Origin: Clostridia bacterium
Lineage (GTDB): Bacteria > Bacillota > Clostridia > Monoglobales > Monoglobaceae
Assembly (NCBI GenBank): GCA_900769795.1
Contig: CAAGHZ010000046.1
Location: 1-9,044 of the forward strand
Direction of reading: 5' to 3'
Length of the DNA stretch: 9,044 nt
Position numbers and translations under genes: made by a program
Shown: piece after piece, positions 1 through 5,219 of the stretch
Layout: each line of letters starts with the position of its first letter
How positions within the stretch are numbered: the first letter of the stretch is position 1
The notes under the pieces: model-generated
Database searches by the model: none
Seen by the model: the letters and a program-made list of their open reading frames with translations, nothing else
What the model was told of the DNA's origin: nothing

Positions 1-19
1 ACGTGTGCTCTTCCGATCT
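1..19. other. Illumina TruSeq adapter remnant at contig edge
   Basis: Bases 1-19 (ACGTGTGCTCTTCCGATCT) match the 3' end of the Illumina TruSeq index-side adapter as it reads into the insert. The match stops at base 19, after which a normal prfA reading frame continues. This is untrimmed library sequence, not genome. It supplies an artificial GTG and about five false codons in frame with prfA. Confidence 0.96.
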
Positions 20-845
20 AGAGGCAAAAGAAAATATCGAGAGAATTCAGGAAGAGCTTAAAATTCTCCTCTTGCCGAAAGACCCAAATGATGATAAAAA
101 CGTTATGGTGGAAATCCGCGGCGGTGCAGGTGGCGACGAGGCTGCCCTCTTTGCAGGTGATTTGTTCAGAATGTATTCTATGTACGCAGATTCCATGAGA
201 TGGAAGACAGAGGTTTTAAACCTTAGTGAAATCGGTATCGGCGGCATAAAGGAAGTTACCTTTATGATAGAGGGCGAGGGGGCGTATAGCCGCCTTAAGT
301 TTGAAAGCGGTGTACACAGAGTACAGCGCGTGCCCGAGACCGAGTCAAGCGGCAGAATTCATACATCTACCGTTACAGTTGCAGTGCTGCCTGAGGTTGA
401 CGATGTTGAGGTTGAGATAAACCCTGAGGATTTGCAGATAGACACCTACCGCTCAAGTGGTGCGGGCGGTCAGCACGTTAACAAGACCGAGTCTGCTATC
501 CGTATAACACACCTGCCGACAGGAATAGTAGTTGCGTGTCAGGACGAGCGTTCTCAGCACAAGAACAGAGAGGCGGCTATGAAGATGCTTCGTACACGCC
601 TTTATGATATGATGGAGCAAGAGCGTAACGCGTCTATTGCGGCTGATAGAAAGAGTCAGGTCGGCACAGGCGACAGAAGTGAACGAATCAGAACATATAA
701 CTTCCCTCAGGGAAGAATGACAGACCATCGTATTGGTCTTACACTTTATAAACTTGAGCAGATAATGAATGGTGACCTCGATGAGATAATCGATGCACTC
801 ATCACAACCGACCAGAGCGAAAAACTCAAGGCTCAGGCTGAGTAA
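20..845 (+). CDS. prfA: Peptide chain release factor 1 (RF1), 5'-truncated
   Basis: RF1 recognises UAA and UAG stop codons in the ribosomal A site and triggers peptidyl-tRNA hydrolysis. The visible product has about 275 genuine residues; counting the artificial in-frame GTG at base 3 as residue 1, the GGQ catalytic motif is at 155-157 inside SSGAGGQHVNKTESAIRITH. The class-specific tripeptide is P-E-T at 111-113 (RVPETESSGRIHTS), the PxT type of RF1 rather than the SPF of RF2. GGQ lies at about 233-235 in the 360-residue E. coli protein, so roughly 80 N-terminal residues are missing. The true 5' end was lost at the contig edge, and the first clean codon is at 21. The C-terminus (TYNFPQGRMTDHRIGLTLYK onward) is intact and ends in TAA. 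It is followed 25 bases later by the Sua5 fusion gene, so they probably share a transcript. The methyltransferase prmC, often adjacent, is not seen. Confidence 0.97.
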
Positions 846-870
846 ACATATAACCTAAGAGGTGTAAGTT

Positions 871-2316
871 ATGAATACAAAAATACTTACAACCGCAGAT
901 GAGGATTTAAAAATTGCCGCCGATATTTTAAAAAATGGCGGCAATGTGATTTTTCCCACCGAAACGGTTTACGGGCTCGGAGCGGATGCAACAAGCCCAA
1001 CGGCAGTTAAAAATATCTTTAAGGCAAAGGGCCGTCCATCCGATAACCCTTTAATTGTTCATGTCTCGTCAACGGATATGCTCGGTGGAATAGTAGAAGA
1101 TATCACAGATGATGCAAGACGCCTTATGGATAAATTCTGGCCGGGCCCGCTTACAATTATATTAAAAAAATGTAAAAATGTTCCATATGAAACAACGGGT
1201 GGACTCGATACCGTTGCAGTAAGAATGCCAAAGAGTGAGGTAGCAAGAAGGCTTATTGAACTATCGGGTATACCGATTGCCGCACCAAGTGCCAACTTGT
1301 CAGGCAAACCAAGCCCTACCGAGGCAAAGCATTGTATAGATGATATGATGGGCAGAGTCGATGCTATTGTCTCAGGAGAGCCTTGTGAGGTCGGACTTGA
1401 GTCAACGGTTATTGATATGAGCGGAGATTTGCCAACGCTCCTGAGACCGGGCGGAGTTACCTTTGAACAACTTAGTGAGGTTCTCGGCAAGGTTGAATGT
1501 GCAACAAAGTTAAAAGAGGGAGAGGCAGTAAAATCACCCGGGCTTAAATACAAGCATTATTCTCCCGAGGCAGAGGTTGTTATCCTGTCGGGTAGTTTTG
1601 ACGAGGCAGAATCATATATAAAGAAGATGTCGGTTAATAAAAAGGTTGGAATTTTGACCTTTGATGAGTTTCCGAAGATAGAAGGGATTGCTTCAATCTC
1701 TCTTGGCAGTTTTAAAAAGGCCGAGAATGCCGCCCATAAATTGTTTGCGGCACTTCGCGAGATGGACAACCTTGGTGTTGATATAGTGTATGCCCCCGAG
1801 ATACCCGAAAATGGCGTGTGGATGGCGGTAAGAAACAGACTTTATCGTGCGGCAGGAGAAAAAATTGTGAAGGTGTCTGACAAGAAGAAAATTCTTTTTG
1901 TCTGCACAGGTAACACCTGCAGAAGCCCTATGGCAGAGGCTATGTTTAATCACTTTGCTAAAGAAAAGGGAGTTTTGGCAGAGGCAAAATCTGCAGGGAT
2001 TTTTGCAAGCGGCGGCGGAGTATCAAAAAACTCTATTGATGCGATGGCGGAGATTGGTATTGATATTTCCGCGGAAGTTTCAAAGCAGATAAGCAGAGAG
2101 ATGACAGACAGTGCAGACCTGATACTGACTATGTCACAAAGCCACAAGGTTATGACAGAGACAATGTTTGGATGTAATAAGGCTTATACTCTTGGAGAAT
2201 TCTGTGGTGACGGAGAGGACGTATCAGACCCCTTTGGAGGAAGTCTTGATACATACAAAGTCTGTAGAGACGAAATCATGCAAAAGATACATAAGGTAAT
2301 TGAAATTATAAAATAG
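871..2316 (+). CDS. sua5-ywlE: Threonylcarbamoyl-AMP synthase (Sua5/YwlC) fused to YwlE-like protein-arginine phosphatase
   Basis: This 481-residue protein joins two enzymes. Residues about 10-205 are the YrdC/TsaC fold that makes threonylcarbamoyl-AMP from threonine, bicarbonate and ATP for tRNA t6A37. PTETVYGLG is at 29-37 and the K-x-R/S-x-N nucleotide motif at K53, R55, S57, N59. The linker SPGLKYKHYSP (222-232) and the following domain to about 330 mark the long Sua5 form. Residues about 339-481 are a low-molecular-weight phosphatase with the C-x5-R loop CTGNTCRS (Cys345, Arg351) and the general-acid motif DPFGGS (Asp453). Thr349 sits where YwlE has Thr11, the residue linked to phosphoarginine selectivity; tyrosine phosphatases have Ile or Leu there. 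The frame is continuous with no stop at the junction. A ribosome binding site (AGAGGTG) lies at about 857-863. In Bacillus the two functions are separate, neighbouring genes, so a fusion is plausible. Phosphoarginine specificity is inferred. Confidence 0.93.
   Translation: MNTKILTTADEDLKIAADILKNGGNVIFPTETVYGLGADATSPTAVKNIFKAKGRPSDNPLIVHVSSTDMLGGIVEDITDDARRLMDKFWPGPLTIILKKCKNVPYETTGGLDTVAVRMPKSEVARRLIELSGIPIAAPSANLSGKPSPTEAKHCIDDMMGRVDAIVSGEPCEVGLESTVIDMSGDLPTLLRPGGVTFEQLSEVLGKVECATKLKEGEAVKSPGLKYKHYSPEAEVVILSGSFDEAESYIKKMSVNKKVGILTFDEFPKIEGIASISLGSFKKAENAAHKLFAALREMDNLGVDIVYAPEIPENGVWMAVRNRLYRAAGEKIVKVSDKKKILFVCTGNTCRSPMAEAMFNHFAKEKGVLAEAKSAGIFASGGGVSKNSIDAMAEIGIDISAEVSKQISREMTDSADLILTMSQSHKVMTETMFGCNKAYTLGEFCGDGEDVSDPFGGSLDTYKVCRDEIMQKIHKVIEIIK
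1854..1869 (+). promoter_or_regulatory. Possible internal ribosome binding site and GTG start at the Sua5/YwlE junction
   Basis: AGGAG at 1854-1858 is followed 8 bases later by an in-frame GTG at 1867-1869 (residue 333), just upstream of the phosphatase core KKKILFVCTGNTCRS. Spacing and sequence suit initiation, so a free phosphatase of about 149 residues could also be made. A second in-frame GTG lies at 1873. The site could be chance, because GGAGAA also encodes ordinary Gly-Glu codons. Confidence 0.4.
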
Positions 2317-2332
2317 AAGTTGAGAGATAGAT

Positions 2333-2782
2333 ATGATTAAGTTTGAAATGCTGAGCCGTGATAATATAGACGAGGTTTATGCCCTTGAGAAGGTATGCTT
2401 TGAGGACCCTTGGTCATTTGAATCCTTTGAGAGTGAACTTAGTAACAAGATTTCGGTCTATATTGTTGCAAGGGACGAAGAAACCGACAAAATTGTTGGC
2501 TATGGCGGAGTGTGGATGATGTACGACTGCGGCGACATTACAAATATAGCGGTTTCTCCCGAGAGCAGACGTATGGGGCTTGGTGAGAAAATTCTCGAAC
2601 TTTTGACTAATATAAGCCGCGAGAAGGGTATGGAGAGTTTGGGCCTTGAGGTCAGGGCGTCTAACGATGCGGCAATCGGACTTTATGAAAAGTGCGGATT
2701 TACACCTTGCGGAATACGAAAGAAGTATTATAAAGGCAAAGAGGATGCCGTACTGATGAGTAAATCATTGATGGAGGAATAA
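2333..2782 (+). CDS. rimI: RimI-type ribosomal protein S18-alanine N-acetyltransferase
   Basis: This 149-residue GNAT-fold protein has the usual RimI length. It transfers acetyl from acetyl-CoA to a protein N-terminal amine, classically the alanine of ribosomal protein S18. The pyrophosphate-binding loop is RRMGLG at residues 79-84, preceded by the beta-4 strand NIAVSP. The RimI signature LEVRASNDAAIGLYEKCGF follows (about 105-123) with Glu106 and Tyr118 at the expected catalytic positions, then GIRKKYY at 128-133. The gene starts 16 bases after the Sua5 fusion stop; a weak purine-rich site (GAGAG, 2322-2326) precedes the ATG. It ends three bases before tsaD, and the rimI-tsaD pairing is a common Gram-positive arrangement. 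Other GNAT substrates cannot be excluded, but the signature and context strongly favour RimI. Confidence 0.92.
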   Translation: MIKFEMLSRDNIDEVYALEKVCFEDPWSFESFESELSNKISVYIVARDEETDKIVGYGGVWMMYDCGDITNIAVSPESRRMGLGEKILELLTNISREKGMESLGLEVRASNDAAIGLYEKCGFTPCGIRKKYYKGKEDAVLMSKSLMEE

Positions 2783-2785
2783 ATT

Positions 2786-3787
2786 ATGAAGATTCTTGCT
2801 ATCGAAAGTTCTTGCGACGAAACTGCAGCGGCAGTAGTAGAAGATGGAACAAAAATTCTGTCAAATGTAATCAATACGCAGATAGAACTTCACAAAATAT
2901 ACGGCGGTGTTGTGCCCGAGATTGCATCGCGAAAACACATAGAAAATATAAGTGCGGTGGTTGATAAGGCGATTTTAGACAGTGGTGTCTCAAAAGAAGA
3001 GATAGATGCCATAGCGGTGACTTATGGCCCCGGTCTTGTGGGCGCGCTTCTTGTGGGGGTGTCTTATGCAAAGGGTCTTAGCCTTGCACTAAACAAACCT
3101 CTTGTGCCTGTTCATCATATAAAAGGTCATATTGCGGCGAATTTTATCGAATATCCTGATTTAAAACCGCCATTTATCTGTCTTGTTGCATCAGGCGGAC
3201 ACAGTCATATCGTATACGTAAAAAATTATAATGAATATGAGGTGCTTGCACGCACCATGGACGATGCAGCCGGTGAGGCGTTTGACAAGGTTTCGAGAGT
3301 ACTCGGTTTTGGATATCCGGGCGGACCCGCCATACAAGAGGCAGCAAAGTCTGGAGAGGCAGAGGCTATTCACTTTCCAAGGGTTAATATGGGTGATTGT
3401 GGTTTTGATTTTAGTTTTAGCGGAGTAAAGACTGCAGTCCTAAATTATATTCATACTGCAGAGCAACGAGGAGAAGAGATAAACAAATTTGACGTTGCGG
3501 CGTCATTTCAGGAGGCTGTGATAGATGTGTTGTCCTCTCACCTGATAGAATGTGCAAAGAAGTATGGCACAAAGGTTGTGGCTCTGGCAGGCGGTGTTGC
3601 TGCAAACGCACCACTTAGAGAAAGGGTAAAGACAAAGGCGGAGGCAGAGGGAATGAGTTTCTGTTGCCCAAGGTTTGAACTTTGTACAGATAATGCAGCA
3701 ATGATAGGATGCATAGCATATTATGAATACGAAAAAGGCGTAAGAGGGGATATGAGCCTCAACGCCGTACCAAACTTAGAATTATAA
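2786..3787 (+). CDS. tsaD: tRNA N6-adenosine threonylcarbamoyltransferase TsaD
   Basis: TsaD moves the threonylcarbamoyl group from threonylcarbamoyl-AMP to A37 of ANN-decoding tRNAs, working with TsaB and TsaE. It has 333 residues, typical for the family. It opens with ILAIESSCDETAAAVVEDG, the ASKHA nucleotide-binding strand. The metal-binding H-x3-H pair is His111 and His115 within VHHIKGH. ASGGHSHIVYV is at 135-145, DDAAGEAFDKVSRVLG at 159-174, the glycine-rich LAGGVAANAPLR at 267-278, and CTDNAAMIG with Asp302 near the end. The ribosome binding site GGAGGAA (2773-2779) lies inside the end of rimI, which suggests coupled translation. The stop codon overlaps the terminator hairpin. The pathway partner Sua5 is two genes upstream; TsaB and TsaE, often next to tsaD, are not in the window. 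Confidence 0.97.
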   Translation: MKILAIESSCDETAAAVVEDGTKILSNVINTQIELHKIYGGVVPEIASRKHIENISAVVDKAILDSGVSKEEIDAIAVTYGPGLVGALLVGVSYAKGLSLALNKPLVPVHHIKGHIAANFIEYPDLKPPFICLVASGGHSHIVYVKNYNEYEVLARTMDDAAGEAFDKVSRVLGFGYPGGPAIQEAAKSGEAEAIHFPRVNMGDCGFDFSFSGVKTAVLNYIHTAEQRGEEINKFDVAASFQEAVIDVLSSHLIECAKKYGTKVVALAGGVAANAPLRERVKTKAEAEGMSFCCPRFELCTDNAAMIGCIAYYEYEKGVRGDMSLNAVPNLEL

Positions 3788-3814
3788 AAAGCAGGGTCAC
3801 CCCTGCTTTTTTTT
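3787..3814 (+). terminator. Rho-independent terminator after tsaD, probably bidirectional
   Basis: A perfect 10-bp stem (AAAAGCAGGG at 3787-3796 with CCCTGCTTTT at 3801-3810) closes a TCAC loop and runs into four more T's. Its A-rich 5' side gives a T-run on the opposite strand. It can therefore also end the convergent spoIIID transcript, whose stop codon is at 3813-3815. It begins on the last base of the tsaD stop codon. Confidence 0.93.
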
Positions 3815-4073
3815 AGCCTGCATTTCTTTTCAGACGATATTTCTCTCTTGTTGCCCATCCGCCTCTGATGTGACGCTCTTGTTTGTTTTCAAGCAGTATA
3901 GAGCGGACTTCTTCTGCCAAAGTGCAGTTAATCTCAATAAGCCGCTCTGTCATATCCTTATGTACGGTTGATTTGGAAATGCCGAACTTCTTTGCAGCTT
4001 CACGCACAGTGCATTTGTTTTGTATAATATATTTTGCAAGTTCAACTGTTCGCTCTTCAATATAACATCTCAC
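3813..4073 (-). CDS. spoIIID: Sporulation transcriptional regulator SpoIIID
   Basis: SpoIIID is a small DNA-binding protein that activates and represses mother-cell genes during endospore formation. From a GTG start at 4071-4073 the product has 86 residues, near the usual 80-93, and aligns with the start of Bacillus SpoIIID (YIEERTVELAKYII against YIKERTIKIGKYIV). The helix-turn-helix is TVREAAKKFGISKSTVHKD (22-40), followed by MTERLIEIN. The basic C-terminal signature RHIRGGWATREKYRLK is at about 67-82. A G-run (GGGGGG, complement of 4082-4087) lies 8 bases before the GTG. An upstream in-frame ATG at 4152-4154 with its own GAGG site would add 27 mostly hydrophobic residues; I prefer the GTG on homology. 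No convincing sigma-E promoter could be picked out. It converges on tsaD across a shared terminator. Confidence 0.95.
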   Translation of the reverse strand: MRCYIEERTVELAKYIIQNKCTVREAAKKFGISKSTVHKDMTERLIEINCTLAEEVRSILLENKQERHIRGGWATREKYRLKRNAG

Positions 4074-4151
4074 ATATATTGCCCCCCAAAACATATAGTT
4101 TGTATATCTATATGCAAGAGCGTAGGGAAATAGAAATGAAAAATAAAAAGC

Positions 4152-4163
4152 CATTATGTCCTC
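4152..4163 (-). promoter_or_regulatory. Alternative upstream RBS and ATG in frame with spoIIID
   Basis: On the minus strand GAGG (4160-4163) is followed 5 bases later by an ATG (4152-4154) in frame with spoIIID. Starting here adds 27 residues rich in Phe, Tyr, Ala and Leu (MAFYFSFLFPYALAYR...). This could be an alternative start, a leader, or chance. The rest of the 4074-4211 gap is AT-rich, and no terminator or promoter is clear in it. Confidence 0.3.
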
Positions 4164-4211
4164 AACTATATTGAAAGCAAAATATAATATTATTTTAATA
4201 TCGAATATCTC

Positions 4212-4796
4212 TTATATCTTCAGTTCAAACAATCCGTGGTTGTTGCAATAGTAATATAACTTTCCGCCACGCATTTTAGGCATCCTAACCTCTCCGCCCT
4301 GTTCGGGATAGAGTTTTATGGTAAGGACTCTGTCAAAGCGCACATAGGAAATAAAAGAAATATAATGTTCTTTTGTCATAGGGTGCGGAAATGTAATGTA
4401 ATATTCGTCCTCAACATCTTCAAAGTTCAGTTTATGATTCTCGTCACATTCTGTTGCGTTCAGGGGCAAAAGGCTTCTTCCACAGCATACAATATCGGCG
4501 TCCCCTATGGCGGTGAGGATGTTTCCGCATTTTTCACAGACGTAAAACTTTGTTTTTTTCATATTGCCACCTTCCGATTTTGTTTTTGGCAGTTCTCCGT
4601 TAATAAGTTTGCATACATCGACACGAAAGATTTCTGAAAGCCCTGATATAAGGCTGATATCGGGAAAGCCATTTCCGGTTTCCCATTTGGAAATGGTTTT
4701 GGCGCATACACCGAGTTTGGTTGCAACTTCTTTTTGTGTAAGACCTGCTTCGTGTCGTAATTGGGAAATTAGTTTTCCTGTTTTAGATAAATTCAT
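4212..4796 (-). CDS. XRE-family HTH domain fused to desulfoferrodoxin/superoxide reductase domain
   Basis: From the ATG at 4794-4796 the protein has 194 residues. Residues about 4-66 are a Cro/XRE helix-turn-helix (LISQLRHEAGLTQKEVATKL, then VCAKTISKWETGNGFPD). Residues about 79-194 match desulfoferrodoxin. The rubredoxin-like iron site has Cys87, Cys90, Cys104 and Cys105. The superoxide-reducing iron site has His121, His138 and His144 in FPHPMTKEHY, and Cys184 and His187 in YCNNHGLFEL. All ligands are present, but the lysine before the first histidine (EKH in typical enzymes) is Asn120 (ENH). AAGGGG at 4804-4809 sits 7 bases from this ATG and 4 from an adjacent ATG at 4797-4799, so 4796 is preferred; a longer start at 4844 lacks support. 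Likely roles are an iron or redox-responsive regulator, or a self-regulated superoxide reductase. The domains are clear; the regulatory role is inferred. Confidence 0.9.
   Translation of the reverse strand: MNLSKTGKLISQLRHEAGLTQKEVATKLGVCAKTISKWETGNGFPDISLISGLSEIFRVDVCKLINGELPKTKSEGGNMKKTKFYVCEKCGNILTAIGDADIVCCGRSLLPLNATECDENHKLNFEDVEDEYYITFPHPMTKEHYISFISYVRFDRVLTIKLYPEQGGEVRMPKMRGGKLYYYCNNHGLFELKI
4560..4575 (-). promoter_or_regulatory. Possible internal RBS and ATG for a stand-alone desulfoferrodoxin
   Basis: On the minus strand GGAAGG (4570-4575, within GGAAGGTGG) lies 7 bases before an in-frame ATG at 4560-4562. That ATG begins MKKTKFYVCEKCGN, exactly where free desulfoferrodoxins start. 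Initiation here would give a 116-residue superoxide reductase without the DNA-binding domain. Confidence 0.5.
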
Positions 4797-4821
4797 CATA
4801 TCACCCCTTGAGAATATTTTA

Positions 4822-4838
4822 TATCCTTGACAGGGATA
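4822..4838. promoter_or_regulatory. Small dyad in the XRE-desulfoferrodoxin leader, possible operator
   Basis: TATCC (4822-4826) and GGATA (4834-4838) form a perfect 5-bp inverted repeat with a 7-base centre. It lies between the predicted transcription start (about 4867) and the start codon of the XRE fusion. Many XRE proteins bind short dyads and regulate their own genes, so this is a candidate operator. The dyad is short and could be chance. Confidence 0.25.
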
Positions 4839-4873
4839 AATCAATCCACGATACGTTCACCGGGTTTGTCACT

Positions 4874-4902
4874 ATTATACACCTGTTGGTACGGAAATTC
4901 AA
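4874..4902 (-). promoter_or_regulatory. Sigma-A promoter for the XRE-desulfoferrodoxin gene
   Basis: Read on the minus strand, TTGAAT (4897-4902) and TATAAT (4874-4879) are separated by exactly 17 bases. Transcription would start near 4867, giving a leader of about 70 bases before the ATG at 4796. It is divergent from the forward promoter at 4931-4959, with 28 bases between the two -35 boxes. Confidence 0.8.
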
Positions 4903-4930
4903 GCAAGATTAATAAAAAGAAGAAAGTGGC

Positions 4931-4959
4931 TTGAAATTTTATGAGAAAAGTGGTATAAT
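4931..4959 (+). promoter_or_regulatory. Near-consensus forward sigma-A promoter feeding the hairpin array
   Basis: TTGAAA (4931-4936) and TATAAT (4954-4959) are 17 bases apart. Predicted initiation is near 4966, inside the first hairpin of the array that follows. The last T of the -10 box is the first base of that hairpin. The transcript would either be a long leader (about 250 bases) for the diguanylate cyclase gene or a separate structured RNA. Confidence 0.8.
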
Positions 4960-5111
4960 GAGTTTGCAAAGCAAACTCAATGAATTGCCTTACGGCATGA
5001 ATTGAAAATTAAAAATTTCATGAATTGAGCCTGACGGCTCATGAATTGCACTTCGTGCATTAAAAGGCAATTCAATTCATGGAGCGAAGCGGAACTTATG
5101 GCGAAACGCCG
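4959..5111. repeat. Micro-hairpin array with repeated ATGAATTG words
   Basis: Five short hairpins follow one another: a 9-bp stem with AAA loop (4959-4979), TGCC/GGCA with loop TTAC (4986-4997), TGAGCC/GGCTCA with loop TGAC (5026-5041), TGCAC/GTGCA with loop TTC (5047-5059) and GGCG/CGCC with loop AAA (5100-5110). The word ATGAATTG occurs at 4980, 4997, 5020 and 5041, with an inverted copy at 5073-5080. An outer 11-bp inverted repeat (4981-4991 with 5064-5074) encloses most of it and competes with the second hairpin. No reading frame of note is present. It resembles a dispersed intergenic repeat or a structured leader RNA; function unknown. Confidence 0.75.
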
Positions 5112-5114
5112 TTT

Positions 5115-5143
5115 TTGACAGTAAAATTGTTAATTTATTTAAA
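5115..5143 (+). promoter_or_regulatory. Candidate promoter for the diguanylate cyclase gene
   Basis: A perfect -35 box TTGACA (5115-5120) is followed 17 bases later by TTTAAA (5138-5143), a weaker -10 box. Initiation near 5150 would give a leader of about 70 bases. It sits directly after the last hairpin (5100-5110) and its T-run, which might end transcripts from the upstream promoter. The -10 box is the weak point. Confidence 0.45.
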
Positions 5144-5219
5144 ATTAAGCGACAACTAAATGTGTACAGATGAAATAATTTGTTATGTTGTATGAATACA
5201 CTGTGAAGGAAGTATGGTT

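Noticed and set aside
1059..1553. A 164-codon open frame on the minus strand inside the Sua5 domain
   Set aside because: It lies antisense to a strongly conserved coding region, its product (Ser/Pro-rich) shows no recognisable domain, and it has no supported ribosome site. It is a shadow of the real gene.
4155..4211. AT-rich stretch as a terminator between the XRE fusion and spoIIID
   Set aside because: It has only weak A/T pairing and no GC-rich stem with a T-run, so read-through into spoIIID cannot be excluded, but no terminator can be called.
4074..4211. Sigma-E promoter for spoIIID
   Set aside because: Partial matches to the -35 and -10 elements exist, but none have both boxes at the correct 14-15 base spacing.
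4959..5111. CRISPR array reading of the ATGAATTG repeats
   Set aside because: Repeat units are only 8 bases with gaps of 9-15 bases, and the gaps are themselves palindromic. CRISPR repeats are longer with unique spacers of about 30 bases, and no cas gene is present.
5161..5201. GTGTA/TACAC hairpin in the leader of the cyclase gene as a second riboswitch
   Set aside because: The stem is only 5 bp around a 30-base loop, with no conserved aptamer core; it is compatible with chance.
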